Source: Amaurobius ferox (lineage: Eukaryota; Arthropoda; Arachnida; Araneae; Amaurobiidae). From it: a DNA stretch of 64,000 bases. The notes under the pieces were generated by a model, which ran no database searches, was not told where the DNA came from, and saw only the letters and a list, made by a program, of their open reading frames with translations. Location: positions 122,107,399 through 122,171,398 of the forward strand of contig OX578147.1 of the NCBI GenBank assembly GCA_951213105.1, written 5' to 3'. How positions within the stretch are numbered: position 1 is the first letter of the stretch; each line of letters starts with the position of its first letter. A program made the translations under genes and the position numbers. Below are positions 33,619-46,065 of this stretch, in pieces.

Positions 33619-33673
33619 TATTGTGCTTAACTACGTTGATCAAGTTTTCTTTATACTTTTGGACAAAGTGTTT

Positions 33674-33958
33674 TTACTTAGAGAAAATCTTTGTTTTATT
33701 GTCTTCGCAATTGGAGGGAGCAGATGCAAACGTATAATTTTTAACCGCAGTAGTTTTTCTGTTGATAACTTTGCGAATTTTTCTAGTTTGTTTAGTCTTA
33801 GTAGGAGTACTAAGCATATCCATGAAATGCAGTTTCACTGTAGTGTTAACTGGAGTACCTCTGTCAGAGTAGTCACTTTTCTTGTATACTTTTGGTGTTA
33901 TTGAAAATCCAAAATCAACGAACCACATAATTCTCTGCAGTAGCGAAATTGCGAGCAA
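33674..33958 (-). CDS. Coding-like 94-aa open frame, unknown
   Basis: I do not recognise this frame, but of all frames here its composition looks most like protein. It is rich in K, T, S and N, with few of the runs of F, I and L typical of AT-rich chance frames. It has an N-terminal part (FSITPKVYKKSDYSDRGT), a middle PVNTTVKLHFMDMLSTPTK and a basic C-terminal stretch (TRKIRKVINRK). PVNTTVKLHFMD faintly recalls the first strands of Cys-loop receptor subunits. LSTPTKTKQTRKIRK also recalls the basic tail of some DDE transposases. A CTACTGCAG that could serve as a splice acceptor lies near its start. It sits directly behind the tRNA-Ser-like SINE. Possibilities: one exon, a transposase tail or chance. 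Confidence 0.25.
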   Translation of the reverse strand: MLAISLLQRIMWFVDFGFSITPKVYKKSDYSDRGTPVNTTVKLHFMDMLSTPTKTKQTRKIRKVINRKTTAVKNYTFASAPSNCEDNKTKIFSK

Positions 33959-34154
33959 AGCAGCAACACTTATTTATGGCAAATTATTAACCCCACAGAC
34001 AATAAAAAAATGAAAATGACTATGAGTTCAAATACAACAGATGCCACGGAGTTTAGTAACATATTAGTTATAATGTTAAATTGCATGGTTTATAAATTAT
34101 AGAACGTAATTGATGAGTAAAAAGTAAGATGAACCTCATTCTTTAGAACAAAAT

Positions 34155-34440
34155 GACTACTGCTTATTTCGATGACTACTGTTTTCTTCAATGGCTTATG
34201 ATTTCTTCAATGGCTATTGTTTTTTCCATGGCCACTGTTTTCTTCAATGGCTACTGATTTTTCAGTGGCTGTTTTCTTCAATGGCTACTGTTTTCTTCAA
34301 TGACTACTGTTTCTTCAATTGGTACTGTTTCTTCAATGACAACTGTTTCTTCAATGACTGCTGTGCATTTTAGTGAATACTATTCATTTCAGAGACTACT
34401 GTTCACTTCAATGACTGCTGTTCATTCGACGGTTTAAAAG
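34155..34440 (+). repeat. 20-22-bp minisatellite TTCTTCAATGGCTACTGTTT
   Basis: About 13 imperfect units, with variants GACTACTG, TTCAGTGGCTG and TTCAATGACTGCTG. A 60-aa frame (34191-34373) is open only because of the repeat. Confidence 0.85.
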
Positions 34441-36532
34441 TCTGGAAAGACATTTGATGCCCCCCCCCCCACGACTGAGAAATCGAAAATTCTGTTGCCG
34501 TAGGTTCTGTCTCGTTGGCCAAATTATAAGTTTTCAAAGATTCAGAAATTTTGGTCACCTACGGGCTTGTAATAGAGGTCCTGGAAAAACACAAACATGT
34601 TAGATCATTATTAAATTGATTGCAGGTAACAGAATCTGCTAATCGGTTTCGTTTTTTTATATCCCCGTTTATGGGAAAGCAAATTTATTTATTGTACCGA
34701 GCTCAGGAGCCTACACAATGGGTTTGCGGCTATATAAACTTAAATCGGCTGATATTACAGCAGTTTAGGTCGCCGGCGGTGAACGCGCGGCGGGTACAAC
34801 GATAGCTGTGGAATTGCATATTTACGCTTATAATAAGAATTAAAGATTAAATTTTGCTTTTTTGTTTCGTATCCATGCTGGGGGGCTTCGATGCTCGCAG
34901 GCATCTGACCCTTTGTAAAAGGAGCTCTCTTAGGAAGTCCAATTACTACATAGTGTAAAACAGACAAAGTTTAAATATGACACTGTATAACCATTTACAT
35001 TTTGTATACAAGTACTTGGTAAGTTTTTTTCCCTCACCCTTACACTACAGAGAGCGATGGATTCAGTTCTGTTATAGAGTATTCCACATAACGTGGTCTC
35101 AGCTCTAGCAACAGCATTGTAACCGAGAATGTAGGATAGGCAGGTAAGACTTAATCTTTGTGTTAACAGGGATTTTTTAGTGGCAAAGCGTTATCTAAAT
35201 AAAATTTCCATCATAAATGTTATTGATCCATATATGTTAGTTTCCAAAACTGGATTAACATCTTCTTGAGCTATATTATTGCCAATTACAACCAGACTTG
35301 CTTTTAATATGGTTTAGGAACATTTCAAATTTAATATTTTATGAACAAATAAGTTATTTTATATTATTAGAAGATAATAAACTTATGAGAAAAGGTATGA
35401 GAACTTCGACGTTGAAGTTGTCAATATTATCATATTCTTTCTTTGTCACGTCTTTCCGGTTTTAATTTAATATTACCGGGTTTTCCTGGTTTGGGAATAC
35501 GGGGGATTCTAAAAAATTAAACATAATATTTATTACCTCGACTACCACATCCAAACAGCGAAAAAGTTCGGCATATTTACAAACTTTTACTTCAAATCAC
35601 AAGCTTTTCTTACAAAATCAAATGGATTAAGTCAAAAAATGATCACGTGGTCTCCTACAAACGCGTTTAAAGCAGACGGTAAAGAACGCGTGACGTCATG
35701 TTAGAAAACTCTTACGACAGGATTTAAATTTCTTAAACATAGAGATCAGTCTACATGAAGCTACAATGGCCAAATTCATGCCCACAGAAACCAACTATGT
35801 TGCAAAAATGTGGCACATGCATACACATGTTATAAATACTGTAATTAAAATATTATAAATACTGTAGAAAGTTGAAGATAAAAACCTGTAAATTCTGCAA
35901 ATAAATGCATCAAAACTTCACCCGAGGTAAATCCTTTCTTCTTTATATTTTAACTTTGATCCTAATGAATCCCTTTCGATGCACTTGATGTATTTTGTTT
36001 GTGGTAAACTTTTTCAATTACTTTCGGGGTTGGGGGGCAAAAGCCGAAGACCAAGAAAATCGCTGACCAAGGTAATAAGACGAAAGGTGACTTTTAGTTT
36101 GACTTTTTTCTTAATTTGAGGACTTGTGTGAAGATATATGAAAAGATAGGTTTTTGTGTAGTCAGTGATTTCCTTTTATAGTTTGACGGCAAGACTTAGT
36201 TTTATGGTAAACTGTACTTTGACTAAAAGTACACATTTTGTTTGGTAAGAGTATTGGTTAAAATTAAATAAATGTTAGATAGTAAACAAAAATTTAAATA
36301 CAGTTTAACGATAATCATAAAACCAAAAACAATGAAAAAGAAGAAAGAGAAAAGCGGTTTTCTTGTTATTGTCGGCATCAGCTTATTCCATTGTAAAAGT
36401 ACAAAACCGGTTCAGGGATAGCGGTATCTGCATTGAGAGCGCGATCTCAGCTTTGGAATGATCCTTGTAGACGGGTTCTGCTGGTATATTTCCATACATT
36501 TGTATTAATGTTCATAACCGCATACTACAATG
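34441..36532. other. No gene recognised
   Basis: Mostly AT-rich. A CpG-containing patch (CGCCGGCGGTGAACGCGCGG, 34770-34789) stands out, and a C-run lies at 34461-34470. No coding frame, repeat or RNA is evident. Confidence 0.4.
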
Positions 36533-36824
36533 TTTGTTCGTTCGACCCAGACCGTCCGACCTCCCAGGAAGTGCAAGGTACTGAAGGTGCACTGTTAGGA
36601 TTCCGAGACAATGCCACCTAATTTAAACCGGAATCCAATGGGGGCGGCGTCCACAGGAACCGTACCCTTCTTCCCTTACCACCAACTTCTCAGAAGGACT
36701 TCACTCACATATTTAATGTGCCCGTACTCTGCGTGAACACGGGGACAGTTTGGGCAGGGTCGGGAATCAAACTCTGGTCATCCGACAGCAATTCCGCTCT
36801 AATCACTGGGTTATCCCACCCCTT
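36533..36824 (-). mobile_element. SINE S1, near full length (reverse)
   Basis: Read on the minus strand: a tRNA-like head with A-box region AACCCAGTGATTAGAGCGG and B box GAGTTTGATTCCC, then CCGTGTTCACGCAGAGTACG, GGTTGGTGGTAAGGG-like sequence (GAAGTTGGTGGTAAGGGAAG), CCCCCATTGGATTCCGG, and the family end GGTCGGACGGTCTGGGTCGA followed by a short GAAC repeat tail. S1 was copied by a LINE reverse transcriptase acting in trans, as for all SINEs, and transcribed by Pol III from the internal A and B boxes. Other copies lie at 55279, 57669, 59733 and 59975. No target duplication was found. Confidence 0.8.
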
Positions 36825-37091
36825 GCAGTGTCATTGACATTATATCAACATTAACCAAATTAAAACTGAGCGCTTTTGACGACTTAATTGGCCTTGACAA
36901 AATGGTATATTTAACCTCACGCAAAATCTACATCCAATCACCGGTAATGTTTAATTAATATCAAGCGATATAAAATTCATTTGACGAATGTATTAGTATA
37001 AAGTATTTACAAAATGTGTATGGTTGTGATTCGAACTTGCTGGATACTTGAAAATAATATTAATAAAATACCAAATTATTTAACGATACTT
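36825..37091. other. No feature recognised
   Basis: AT-rich flank of the SINE. Confidence 0.4.
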
Positions 37092-37216
37092 TTCAAAATT
37101 TTTAGCGATTTTTTTTACGATTTATTAACAATTTTTAACGGTTTTTTAATTTATTTTCAAAATTTCTAACGATTTTTTAATTTATTTCAAAATTTTTAAC
37201 GATTAGTCAACTTATT
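37092..37216. repeat. Degenerate tandem repeat of about 31 bp
   Basis: TTTCAAAATTTYTAACGATT followed by TTTTAATTTA recurs three to four times, with diverged units at the left edge. Confidence 0.75.
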
Positions 37217-38099
37217 TGACGGTAATTTTTAAATTTTTTGTAATGTGTGTAATTGTTTTTAAAATTTCTGTATCTTGATAACAATTTGTGTTAGCAATGT
37301 AATATAAGTGGCATACTTCTCAACTTATGAAATGCTTGTTTATTTAACTTGTATGATTTACCGGGTTTTCCTGATATAAACGAAATATTTAAAAATATGG
37401 GGGACATTTCGAATGTTTGGGGGCTTTTATTTAATTTCTGATTTTATTTAATCTCGTATTTAATTTCTAATCCTATTGTAATATTTTCACGATATACGAG
37501 TGTGTCAAGGTAAATTAAGGAACACGCCAATAATTTAAGAAGTATTACGGTTACCGAATATTTTATGTGTGTGTGTGTGTGTGTGCAGGTGAATAGAAAA
37601 CCCTTATTACGTTATATGGTGATACAACTTTAGAGAGGTTGATCCCCCCCCCCCTTTTTAGCAGGGTTAGGGGTTAATCTCTCTTCTTGTTAGAGACAGG
37701 AGAAAACCTAATTACAAAGTTGTTGGGCATGGCAAAATTTGTACTAAGCAATTTTGTCTATCAGCAAAAGATGGAACGGAACCCAGAAAGCCAGTGTATA
37801 CAATCGAAGCCCCCCCCCCCAAAAAAAAAATATATAATAAACAACAAGGATTTTGATAATATGACAGAATAAATGTGGCTTTATTATACGCATATATAAA
37901 ATTGATTTTATTATACACATAAAATTGACTTTATTATACACATTTAGTTTTTAAATAAATTTATAAAGCAAAAGACTCGATCTTCACTAAAATGTCTTTC
38001 TGAAAAATGTTAAACCATATTTATCTTTATTTATGATTCCCTCGTCTGTGGTGACATTTTGAATATTTTAAAATATGGAAAATACATTTTATTTTCCCC

Positions 38100-38150
<51 letters not shown>

Positions 38151-38388
38151 CTATTTTTTAGAATTTCGTCAGGAATGTCTAGTATGGGAGAACGTATTAG
38201 AATATATGTTGAAGCAAAGTGCCTATTCAAAATTAAGTAAATTTATGATAATTTTATTTTTAGAGAGGGAGCAGATATATCATTAATCTTTCCCTTACAG
38301 TCAGACGATTTGTTTCCTGTGATATTTTAAATTTAAAATAACCAGGTCATGTTTTGTTTCACAGTGTTTCTTTTTATAACTCATGATT
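37217..38388. other. No gene; microsatellites and homopolymers
   Basis: Contains a TG run at 37567-37584, a C-run at 37647-37656, a C-run followed by an A-run at 37811-37830, two short ATTGAYTTTATTATACACAT repeats at 37902-37942 and a TA run at 38105-38148. No gene was recognised. Confidence 0.7.
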
Positions 38389-38456
38389 TGACACTGAATA
38401 ACTTATGTATTTAACTTCTGAATAACTCATGTATTTGACACTGAATAACGTATGTA
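38389..38456. repeat. 24-bp minisatellite, three copies
   Basis: TGACACTGAATAACTTATG followed by TATT. The middle copy reads TTAACTTCTGAATAACTCATG. Confidence 0.85.
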
Positions 38457-39239
38457 TCATGCTGTCAAACAGAATTGTTTTAAAATATATTTAAATAAAG
38501 TTTAAAACTATATTTTACAACTTGGTATTTAAAAATATAAATTCGTTTCAATTGTTTTGAAGAAATAAGGAATGTTCTTTTTTAATAAACACAGAAAAAT
38601 ATATTTAAGTCGGAATAGTAGGAGATCGAAAACAAGTTCTGTCTTAAAGCTCCTCATCACACAAAGAATATACAGATCCCTTGGGTCCGAGATCGAAGAA
38701 GCAAAAATTTAGACTAAAATAAGAACTAGAATAATATTTTCTTTAGCCTCGAGATTCTGGAAACAAATTAAAATAAGTTGATTTTTAAGAGATACTGCGG
38801 AGAAGCTGCTGCGCTAAATGCCCATACATTGACATGGAAGGTGAAAATTGGAGCTTGTGACTGATAAAGACTCTTAAGCCGATTTCATATTATTTATTCA
38901 TATATTTCCAATTTATTCATATTACATTACAACATAATATGTAAACGTAATTTAATTCCACAAAACACAGATTTATGTTCATTATATTAAAAATTGAATA
39001 AATATTAAATTTGTTATGAAACCCAAAATGTTTTTACTTTAAATTAAAAAAAAAACATGTCTTTAGTCAACAGCATAAAGGGGTTGAATAAAGTATCAAA
39101 AGATTTTAACGTCAAATATAATTTTCCAGTTAATATAAACCTGATACCATACTAGAGCCAACTAAGAGGCAAGCAGACATTTGACAGGCGAACAATACAT
39201 TTTCGAATAAGCCAAATAGTGTCTTTGTAAAGAAATTTC
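38457..39239. other. No feature recognised
   Basis: AT-rich sequence. Confidence 0.4.
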
Positions 39240-40915
39240 AAGAAAAATTTTTGTTGTTAATGAGAGATAGAAACCACAAAACTGATCTAAGTATTGTAGA
39301 TGTTCAAGTTCATATTTTCTTGCTATAGAAATAAAACTCTCCTTTATCTTTAGCTGATACCTATAATATCGTTTAATGCCTTAAAACAATTCCTTTCCGC
39401 AATATCTCTTCCATGTCATTTCACCGAGCACGGCGTCATTTGCGATCAGTTCATCCAGGATGATGAATGACTTCTGGCAAGGAGTTCTGGTCATTGGATA
39501 CTTCTTTTCTCTGACAGGATTGTGGCCAAAAGTATCAGAGGTTTGCTAGATGGATTCATGTGAGAAATGATTGAGTATTGTGCCATGCTCGGAAAACTAT
39601 ACAGTTATACTGTTACATGTAGTTTTTATATATGTATAAATGTATATCTTCTACTAAATGCATTCGTAAAGTACGGAGTGATAAAAACAACAAAGTCAAT
39701 CTAAGGATTGTAAAGTGATTATTAAGTACATACTTTCTTGTTATAAAAATGGAGCATCTCTTATAATCTTTAACCATGTCTATAATATCTTTTAATGTCT
39801 TAACAATTCCTTTCCGCAATATCTTTTCCATGCCGTTTCACCGAGCATGACGCAGTTTGTGAACGGTTTTGTCCAAGATAATGAATGACTCCTGGCAAGC
39901 TGTTCTGTTCTGGCCATAGGATGCTTCTTTTCTTTGACAGGATTGCTGTCAAAAGCATCAGAGGAGTGCTAGATCGATGCATGTGAGAATTTATTAAATA
40001 TTGTGTCATGCTTGAAAAACTATACAGTTATACGGTTAAATATAGTTCTTGTATTTGTATACAGGTATATTTTCAATAAAAAAAGTTGTAAAGTATATAG
40101 CGGTAAACAACAGCCGATCTAAGGGTTGTGAAAGGATTGCCAAGTGCATACTTTCCTGCTATAGAAATAGAGCATCCCTTATTATCCTTAACTGATGACT
40201 ATAATATATTTTAATGTCTTAGAACAATTCCTTTCCGCAATTTCTCTTCCATGTCATTTCACCGAGCTGGGAATCATTTGTGATCGGTGCATTCAGGATG
40301 ATGAATGATTACTGGCAAGCTTTTCTAGTCATTGGATGTTCTTTTCTTTGACAAGAATGTGGTCAAAACCATCAGAGTTATGCTAGAGGGATACATGTCA
40401 GAAATGATTAAAGTATTATGCCATGCTAGAAAAACTATATAGTTATATGGTGACATGTAGTTCTTTTTATATGTATAAATGTATATTTTCTATAAAATGC
40501 CTTCGTAAAGTATGGAGCGATAAAAATAACAAAACCGGTCTAAGGGTTGTGAAGTGATTATTAAGTACATACTTTCTTGCTATAGAAATAAAACACCTCT
40601 TATTGTCTTTAAAAATTGATGCCAAGAATATCTTTAAATGTCTCAAAACAAATATTTTCGGTAATATCTCTTCCATGCCATTTCTTCGAGAATCATTTGT
40701 GATCCAGTTCATCCAGGATGATGAATGACATCCTGGCAAGAAGTTCTGGTCATTGGATATTTCCATTTTTAACAGAATTGTGGCTAAAATTATTAGTGGC
40801 TTGCTAGATGTATCCAAGTAAAAAATGATTTAGTATTGTGCGGTTCTCGGAAAACTATACAGTTATGCGGATACATGTAGATGTATAAATGGATCTTCTA
40901 ATTAATTGTTTCGAA
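39240..40915 (-). repeat. 420-bp tandem repeat, four copies
   Basis: The landmark ACAATTCCTTTCCGCAAT is at 39386, 39803 and 40224 and diverged at 40648, a period of 417-424 bp. Each unit also has a GATGATGAATGA segment, a GTCATTGGAT-like segment, GAAAACTATACAGTTATAC and a CATACTTTCTTGCTATAGAAAT segment. On the minus strand parts of the unit stay open (for example 116 codons at 40467-40817), and peptides such as ITRKYVLNNHF or IARKYVLNNHF recur, but every unit has stops or frame changes elsewhere. I do not recognise the peptide. It is either a decayed tandem gene fragment or satellite DNA. Confidence 0.85.
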
Positions 40916-41344
40916 AAGTATGGAATTTAAAATGCAAATATTCATTAAAAATTATAAATTATGTTTCACTTCTATAAGATAATATCGTTTTGTATTTTGT
41001 ATCATCTGTATAATTAAATTTAGACCCTGGTTCTGTTTGCAAACTCTTGGACTGAACTTCGTGATTATTATAAATGTAAAAAAAAATAAACGAAAAATTT
41101 GTTTTCTCTGTAAATTTTAAACAGAAATTTCATTTAAAGTATAATCAGAATCTCTATTTCGATATTACATGAATAAATCCTATAACATTTTATATTTAGA
41201 GGATTAAATATACGCATTACCGGATTTAGTAATAAATTTTTTTATTTTACAGTTCCCTATTCCTATTTAATTTCCAAATTAGGAACACTAGTAAGAAAAG
41301 TTAGAAAAAACCAGCATTAGAGCTTAGCTTATAGAAACAAATTT
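40916..41344. other. No feature recognised
   Basis: AT-rich sequence. Confidence 0.4.
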
Positions 41345-41420
41345 GATTCTTTATAATTCACAAAATATATCAACCGGTTTCGAAGTCAAAAATATCCATC
41401 TTCAGGATGAAAAGACAGAA
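41345..41420 (-). repeat. Module GAAGATGG...CGAAACCGGTTG
   Basis: On the minus strand CATCCTGAAGATGG and ACTTCGAAACCGGTTG are separated by a short AT spacer. The combination 'CTGAAGATGG, short spacer, CGAAACCGGT' is one I remember as widespread in invertebrate repeats. I see a single copy here, so it is reported as a likely repeat fragment. Confidence 0.4.
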
Positions 41421-43180
41421 CAACCACCTCATTAAGAAAAATAGAGGTTTCTATCACTGGAGTTTCATACGTGTTACAAGTTGTATTACGAACTAGAAAA
41501 AAAAAAGAAATGAAAAGAACAAGGAGTTGCCATTCAATGCCAAGTCAAAGTTAGTTACCACCTAATCAGGAATGAACGACCACATTCGAACCCATTGTAT
41601 GTTAAGGAAGGACTTTGATTATCACATTCAAATTTTTTTATGGTATCCAACCAGCGTAAGATAATTTGGAGTAGCTGCTCGAGAAACACTTGGCCGTTGA
41701 AGCATGGAAGAACCTTTTAAAATTTTGAGTTTAAAATATAGAATGTTAACTGTTATTGCCATCGAATAAAGTTTTCATTGTATAGTTTTCCTTGCAAATA
41801 CAGGAAATTTTGTTTCTTGGGGTTTTTCTGACGAATTAATCAAAAGACAAATTAATCAAAGCTTATCCTATTTTACATACCAATAATAATGTTATTATGT
41901 CATTGGCTTATTTTAAGTACATCACCCCAAGTCATTCGTTTTATCAGCTGAAATTTAATGCAAGTTGAACTGTATTATTAATCTAAACATTTGAAGCCAG
42001 ATATTAAATATGTCCCATTTTTTGTGGTTGATTATTCTAGGATAATGTCACTCACAAATACATTTTTTTACATTATACGTTAATGCTTTTCATTATGCTT
42101 TTGTTCATATAAACTCCGTGCCAATACATGCAATCCAACTTACGCATCACAAAATGCTAATGTTCAATCTTTTCCGTAACCTATCCAATTTCTTTCTTTC
42201 TCACATATTCCGGGCTACATTCTTCGTATAATTTAACCCCCAAAGAAAAAGGAAAGCAGCCTTCTTCTTCGCAGTCGACGTCCAGGATTCCCTTTAATAC
42301 CAGAAACATGCCCATGTTTTTCCCATTGCAATTTTTCATTCGTTTCACCGGACATTACCAGCATTTCGGATCATCTTATTCTCGGTGTTGTGATAAATGG
42401 CTTTCGGAGGGGATTCTGGACATAGACGTGAGATGATATTCTTTTCTTCCGGCCTCGCTTCGGGATACATTCCCTACGTGTTACAATTCTGGAAAAGGTC
42501 AATGGTGATTGAGATGTGATTTATATGTAGAAATGTCTTTTGTGATAGTTATTCCTTGTGACAGCGGTTCCCAAACTTTTGATGTGAATCCGGTTGAAAT
42601 TGCAGCGTAAATGTAAACACTTTGGACACTTATATCCTCGAACTTAATCTTACTTTTACTCAACATATCGTGTAAACTATAAGAGATAGAGATAAATAGC
42701 AAGGGACAAAACTGTTCGGTAACAAATCTAATCTCTAGATCAATAATTTGTTTTTACAATGCTTTTACGGACTGAACATTTTACTAATGTTTAGAATTCT
42801 AAAACTTCTATATCGAAAACAAAAAAGTGAAAACTATAAACTTTATGCAAGTAACTTATTGAACTTTGAAAGTCTTGAAAGGATATATAATTTAATTTTG
42901 GATATGGGTTCATAAAATATTTTGGTTCATAGTTTTTTTTTTTTAAATACAGTGGTCATAATTTCGATATTTCAATATTTTGAACTTTTTTGAGCAGGTG
43001 ACTCTAATTTTGAAATTTTAGCTAGCTATGAACAGTAAGCCAATAATTTGTAGTTATTAACGTAAAACCAATTTGGCTCCATCGAACTGGAGACATCGCT
43101 GATTTTTCTGTGATTTAACATTTTCCACTTTACTGTGGAAAGCAATTTGTGTTCAATTTATTTTTCAAAATTATTGCACA
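41421..43180. other. No gene recognised
   Basis: 41500-41700 and 42200-42480 are less AT-rich than average but show no open frame or repeat match in the window. The frame at 42499-42702 (minus) has no motif. Confidence 0.4.
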
Positions 43181-43212
43181 GTAGACTACCGATTAACCGA
43201 ACCAGTTGGATT
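43181..43212 (+). repeat. Possible pogo/Tigger-type terminal repeat
   Basis: CAGTAGACTACCGATTAACC resembles the CAGTAGACTCTCGATTATCC-type ends of pogo/Tigger elements. No inverted partner was found within a few kb, so it would be a solo end. Confidence 0.3.
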
Positions 43213-43374
43213 CATGGGAGCTCAGATAGATCAACTTTAGGGTAATTGGACCTATGAATAACGAACTTGCTACCATTTCAAAAGTATAGAGTTATATATT
43301 TATGTGTATTGTGAAGAGTATATAAATGAACGGTTAAATATAGAAAGTACACGTAACTTTCATTCATGTATATG

Positions 43375-43404
43375 AACCTGGATTAAGTATACTTAATCCA
43401 GGTT
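43375..43404. repeat. Perfect 30-bp palindrome
   Basis: The left arm AACCTGGATTAAGTA is followed directly by its exact reverse complement, with no loop. It cannot form a normal hairpin without losing the central pairs, but it is a strong cruciform or dimeric protein-site candidate. Confidence 0.9.
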
Positions 43405-45139
43405 TAGAACTGGTAGCACTAATTAACGAATTTTATTATTTTTGTCTTGCTTGATCATTCTTAGAGATCGTTAAATTATTAGTTTTATCATATAGAGGAT
43501 GACTAAATTTATCTCGCCTTCTAGGCATCGTCTGAATCACACGAAAGATAGAAATAAGATTTCGTTGCAACAGGGTAAATGCAGAGCATTTGGTTACTCA
43601 TTATGGTTTACGAATTGAGTTAGTTCTATTAATTGAATAATTATTAAAAAATGAAAATCCCCCCCCCCCCCAAAAAAAAAAAAATAAATAAATAAAAATG
43701 CAAAAATGTAGCAGAAATTGAACTCTGAACTTTTAGGTTGTAGGCTAGTATTATCTGTTATGTTAGAAATACATCAGAGGTGGAAGCACTGAAATTGTCT
43801 TTAGCCTGTTGCAATACTTAATAAAAGGGAATTCAGTCCACTTATGCTGTTTGCTGCATTGGGAGAATTAATATACAACATACATTTGTAGTTAGAACTA
43901 AAGAATATGAATAAATAATCTCTCAAGAATACATTACATTTTACACAGTATATTATTATAGAGTATATGTTTTATATTTTGAGATTTTTATATTTTCTAA
44001 TGTGTTATTTATTGAAATATTAACAATATGTTTTTAAGTTTGTAATTTATAGTGACCCAAGTTTTATTGCATCTCTTTACAGGTATGTCTTTAATATAAA
44101 TCCAATGTCAATAGAATGAAAAACTTCATATGATCTTTTAAGAAACCACGAAAGTGAGTACATATATATTTTTTGTACAATATTATCAATGTCACAATGC
44201 TTCCGTGTTTATATATAATTATATAACCTGATGTTTTTCTATTCCTTTTGCGTTTTATATCGCTGAAAGCAGTTGAAATTAAAAGGTTTAACTATCTTTA
44301 AACAATTCAATGATTTTCTTACCGATTGGATAGTTGATATATAGGGTATTTTAGAGTTAACATCTCTTTTTGAGCTTTGGCAACTGGTTTTAGACACATG
44401 CTTCTAATTTAAAAGTTTGCTAAAATTAAATGCTAAATTATTTCATATATTTTTTTCTGGTGTGAGGTATTTAACAAAAAATAAGTGCTCTAAATTCCAG
44501 GCTGTTCATTGAGCAAAGGATGTTCAATTAGAAATGTTTCGTTAAGCAATAACTAGTCCAAAGAAAAATGCATGAAATTATCTGATATAGTCACAGAGTT
44601 ATTACTTATAAAAAATAGAGAAATTTCTTCCTTAAAATCCACGGGAAACTGTAAATAAAATTGGGAAGACATATTTTTTGTAAAGACTGATTTCACTTTG
44701 CTGTCAGAGTCTGCAGCACGAGTTACAGTTGAGAGGAAACCTAATTCTAATTCTCTAATTTTTACCGATATTGGTGGATTTTTACCTTATTTCTATTGTA
44801 AATAACTTCTTGAATATTTCAGATAATTGTACAGAGTTTTTTTAAACTGGCTAAATACTATACAACGCAACTTTTTTTTTAATTGAGCTCTTTTTTTCAA
44901 GGGAGCGTATAAAAGTTTAAACACCTTATTTTTATAATATTACCTTCCACTGGGAAAAAGTCAAATAAAAGAATTTAGCATATTATTTTGACAAATTTTC
45001 GAATTGGAAATATGTACCTAAAACCAGTTGCGAAAGTAGGAAAACGAGGTCAACTATGTTAAAAGACTATGGAAGTAATTTGATTAGGAATCGTCTGCTA
45101 CTAATGAATTAGCATTGTTTAAATATCAATATAAAGATT
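43405..45139. other. No gene recognised
   Basis: AT-rich. A C-run passing into an A-run and then AAAT repeats lies at 43660-43698. Confidence 0.4.
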
Positions 45140-45240
45140 CGAGTGGAACTCAAGCATGAAAAACACAAAAGTGGATCAAACATGAAAACATAAAAGTGAA
45201 ACTCAAACATGAAAAACATAAAAGTGGAACTCAAACATAA
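45140..45240 (+). repeat. 27-bp minisatellite, four copies
   Basis: AGTGGAACTCAAACATGAAA followed by AACATAA. The second copy lacks a few bases (GTGGATCAAACATGAAAACA). Confidence 0.85.
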
Positions 45241-45639
45241 TATTGTTTTACTGTCTCAAAATACGCTAAAATGCACGTTTTGAACCTTAATTTCTCTAAG
45301 TGCAAGAATTTGAGGGTCATTTTTTAGTAGAATATACCTTGCAGAAGGAACTCGAAATCATCAATATAACAGTGCTGGGTTTGATCCCGGGGAAAAAACA
45401 TGATAGACCAGTATCATAGCTTTGAGCTAAAGACTTCTTTAACTGAAGGCATTAAATACTTCCTTATGGGCGTTTTCTATAACATCATCACAAAGTTCTT
45501 CTTTTCAATTTATCTAAACTGTGGAGAAAAATCCTTTTAAAAATGTTTTATAAGCGTTTTGACTTTGTAACTAGTCTGAAGAACGTTAAACATGAATATG
45601 TTTGTTAAGTTTATAGCAAACCCTAAAACTCATCTATCC

Positions 45640-45890
45640 TGAACGGGGAACATTTATTTTCTAAAGTACACAAAAATCTTTTGCTAAGTAAAAGTAAAGA
45701 TCTCTACTAACATTTGATTTATTTGCTAACAGTAAAAATATATGTTTCTTACTCATTCGAAATGATAAATTGGTGTTTGATTTCTAAACCATCCTGTTCG
45801 TTTCAAAACGACTGAAAAAGATCGATTGCAACACATTCAGTCAAGGCTGGATGTTTGCTTTAAAGGGAAACCTTCAGATGTCTTACATAC
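45640..45890 (+). repeat. Segmental repeat R9, copy 1
   Basis: Contains GATTTATTTGCTAACAGTAA, ATATATGTTTCTTACTCATT, AAATTGGTGTTTGATTTCTA and AACCATCCTGTTCGTTTC, followed by GACTGAAAAAGATCGATTGC. Copies 2 and 3 are at 47270-47530 and 49330-49560, same orientation. Confidence 0.8.
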
Positions 45891-45967
45891 AGATTGATGA
45901 TGCATTTGTAGATATATTTCTTAAAAGATTATTTAATTTTTTAATTTGATTACATTCTCATACTATA

Positions 45968-46045
45968 GAATGTAGTGTACATAAAGTATTGTTTTCGCGA
46001 AAGTTTTCGGTTTCGATATTTTGATGCCAATATATGTCAAGAATT
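45968..46045 (+). mobile_element. F3 head fragment
   Basis: ATAAAGTATTG, GCGAAAGTTTTCGGTTTCGA and ATTTTGATGCCAATATATGT correspond to the first 70-80 bases of F3 after its hairpin. The rest is replaced by the 26-bp minisatellite that starts at 46066. Confidence 0.6.
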
Positions 46046-46065
46046 CAAAGTATATACAGTGAGAA

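Noticed and set aside
34191..34373. 60-aa frame rich in FNGYCF as a cysteine-rich secreted peptide
   Set aside because: It is generated by the TTCTTCAATGGCTACTG minisatellite, and cysteine spacing simply follows the repeat.
45370..45400. GGGTTTGATCCCGGGG as a tRNA B box
   Set aside because: No A box or cloverleaf can be drawn around it on either strand.
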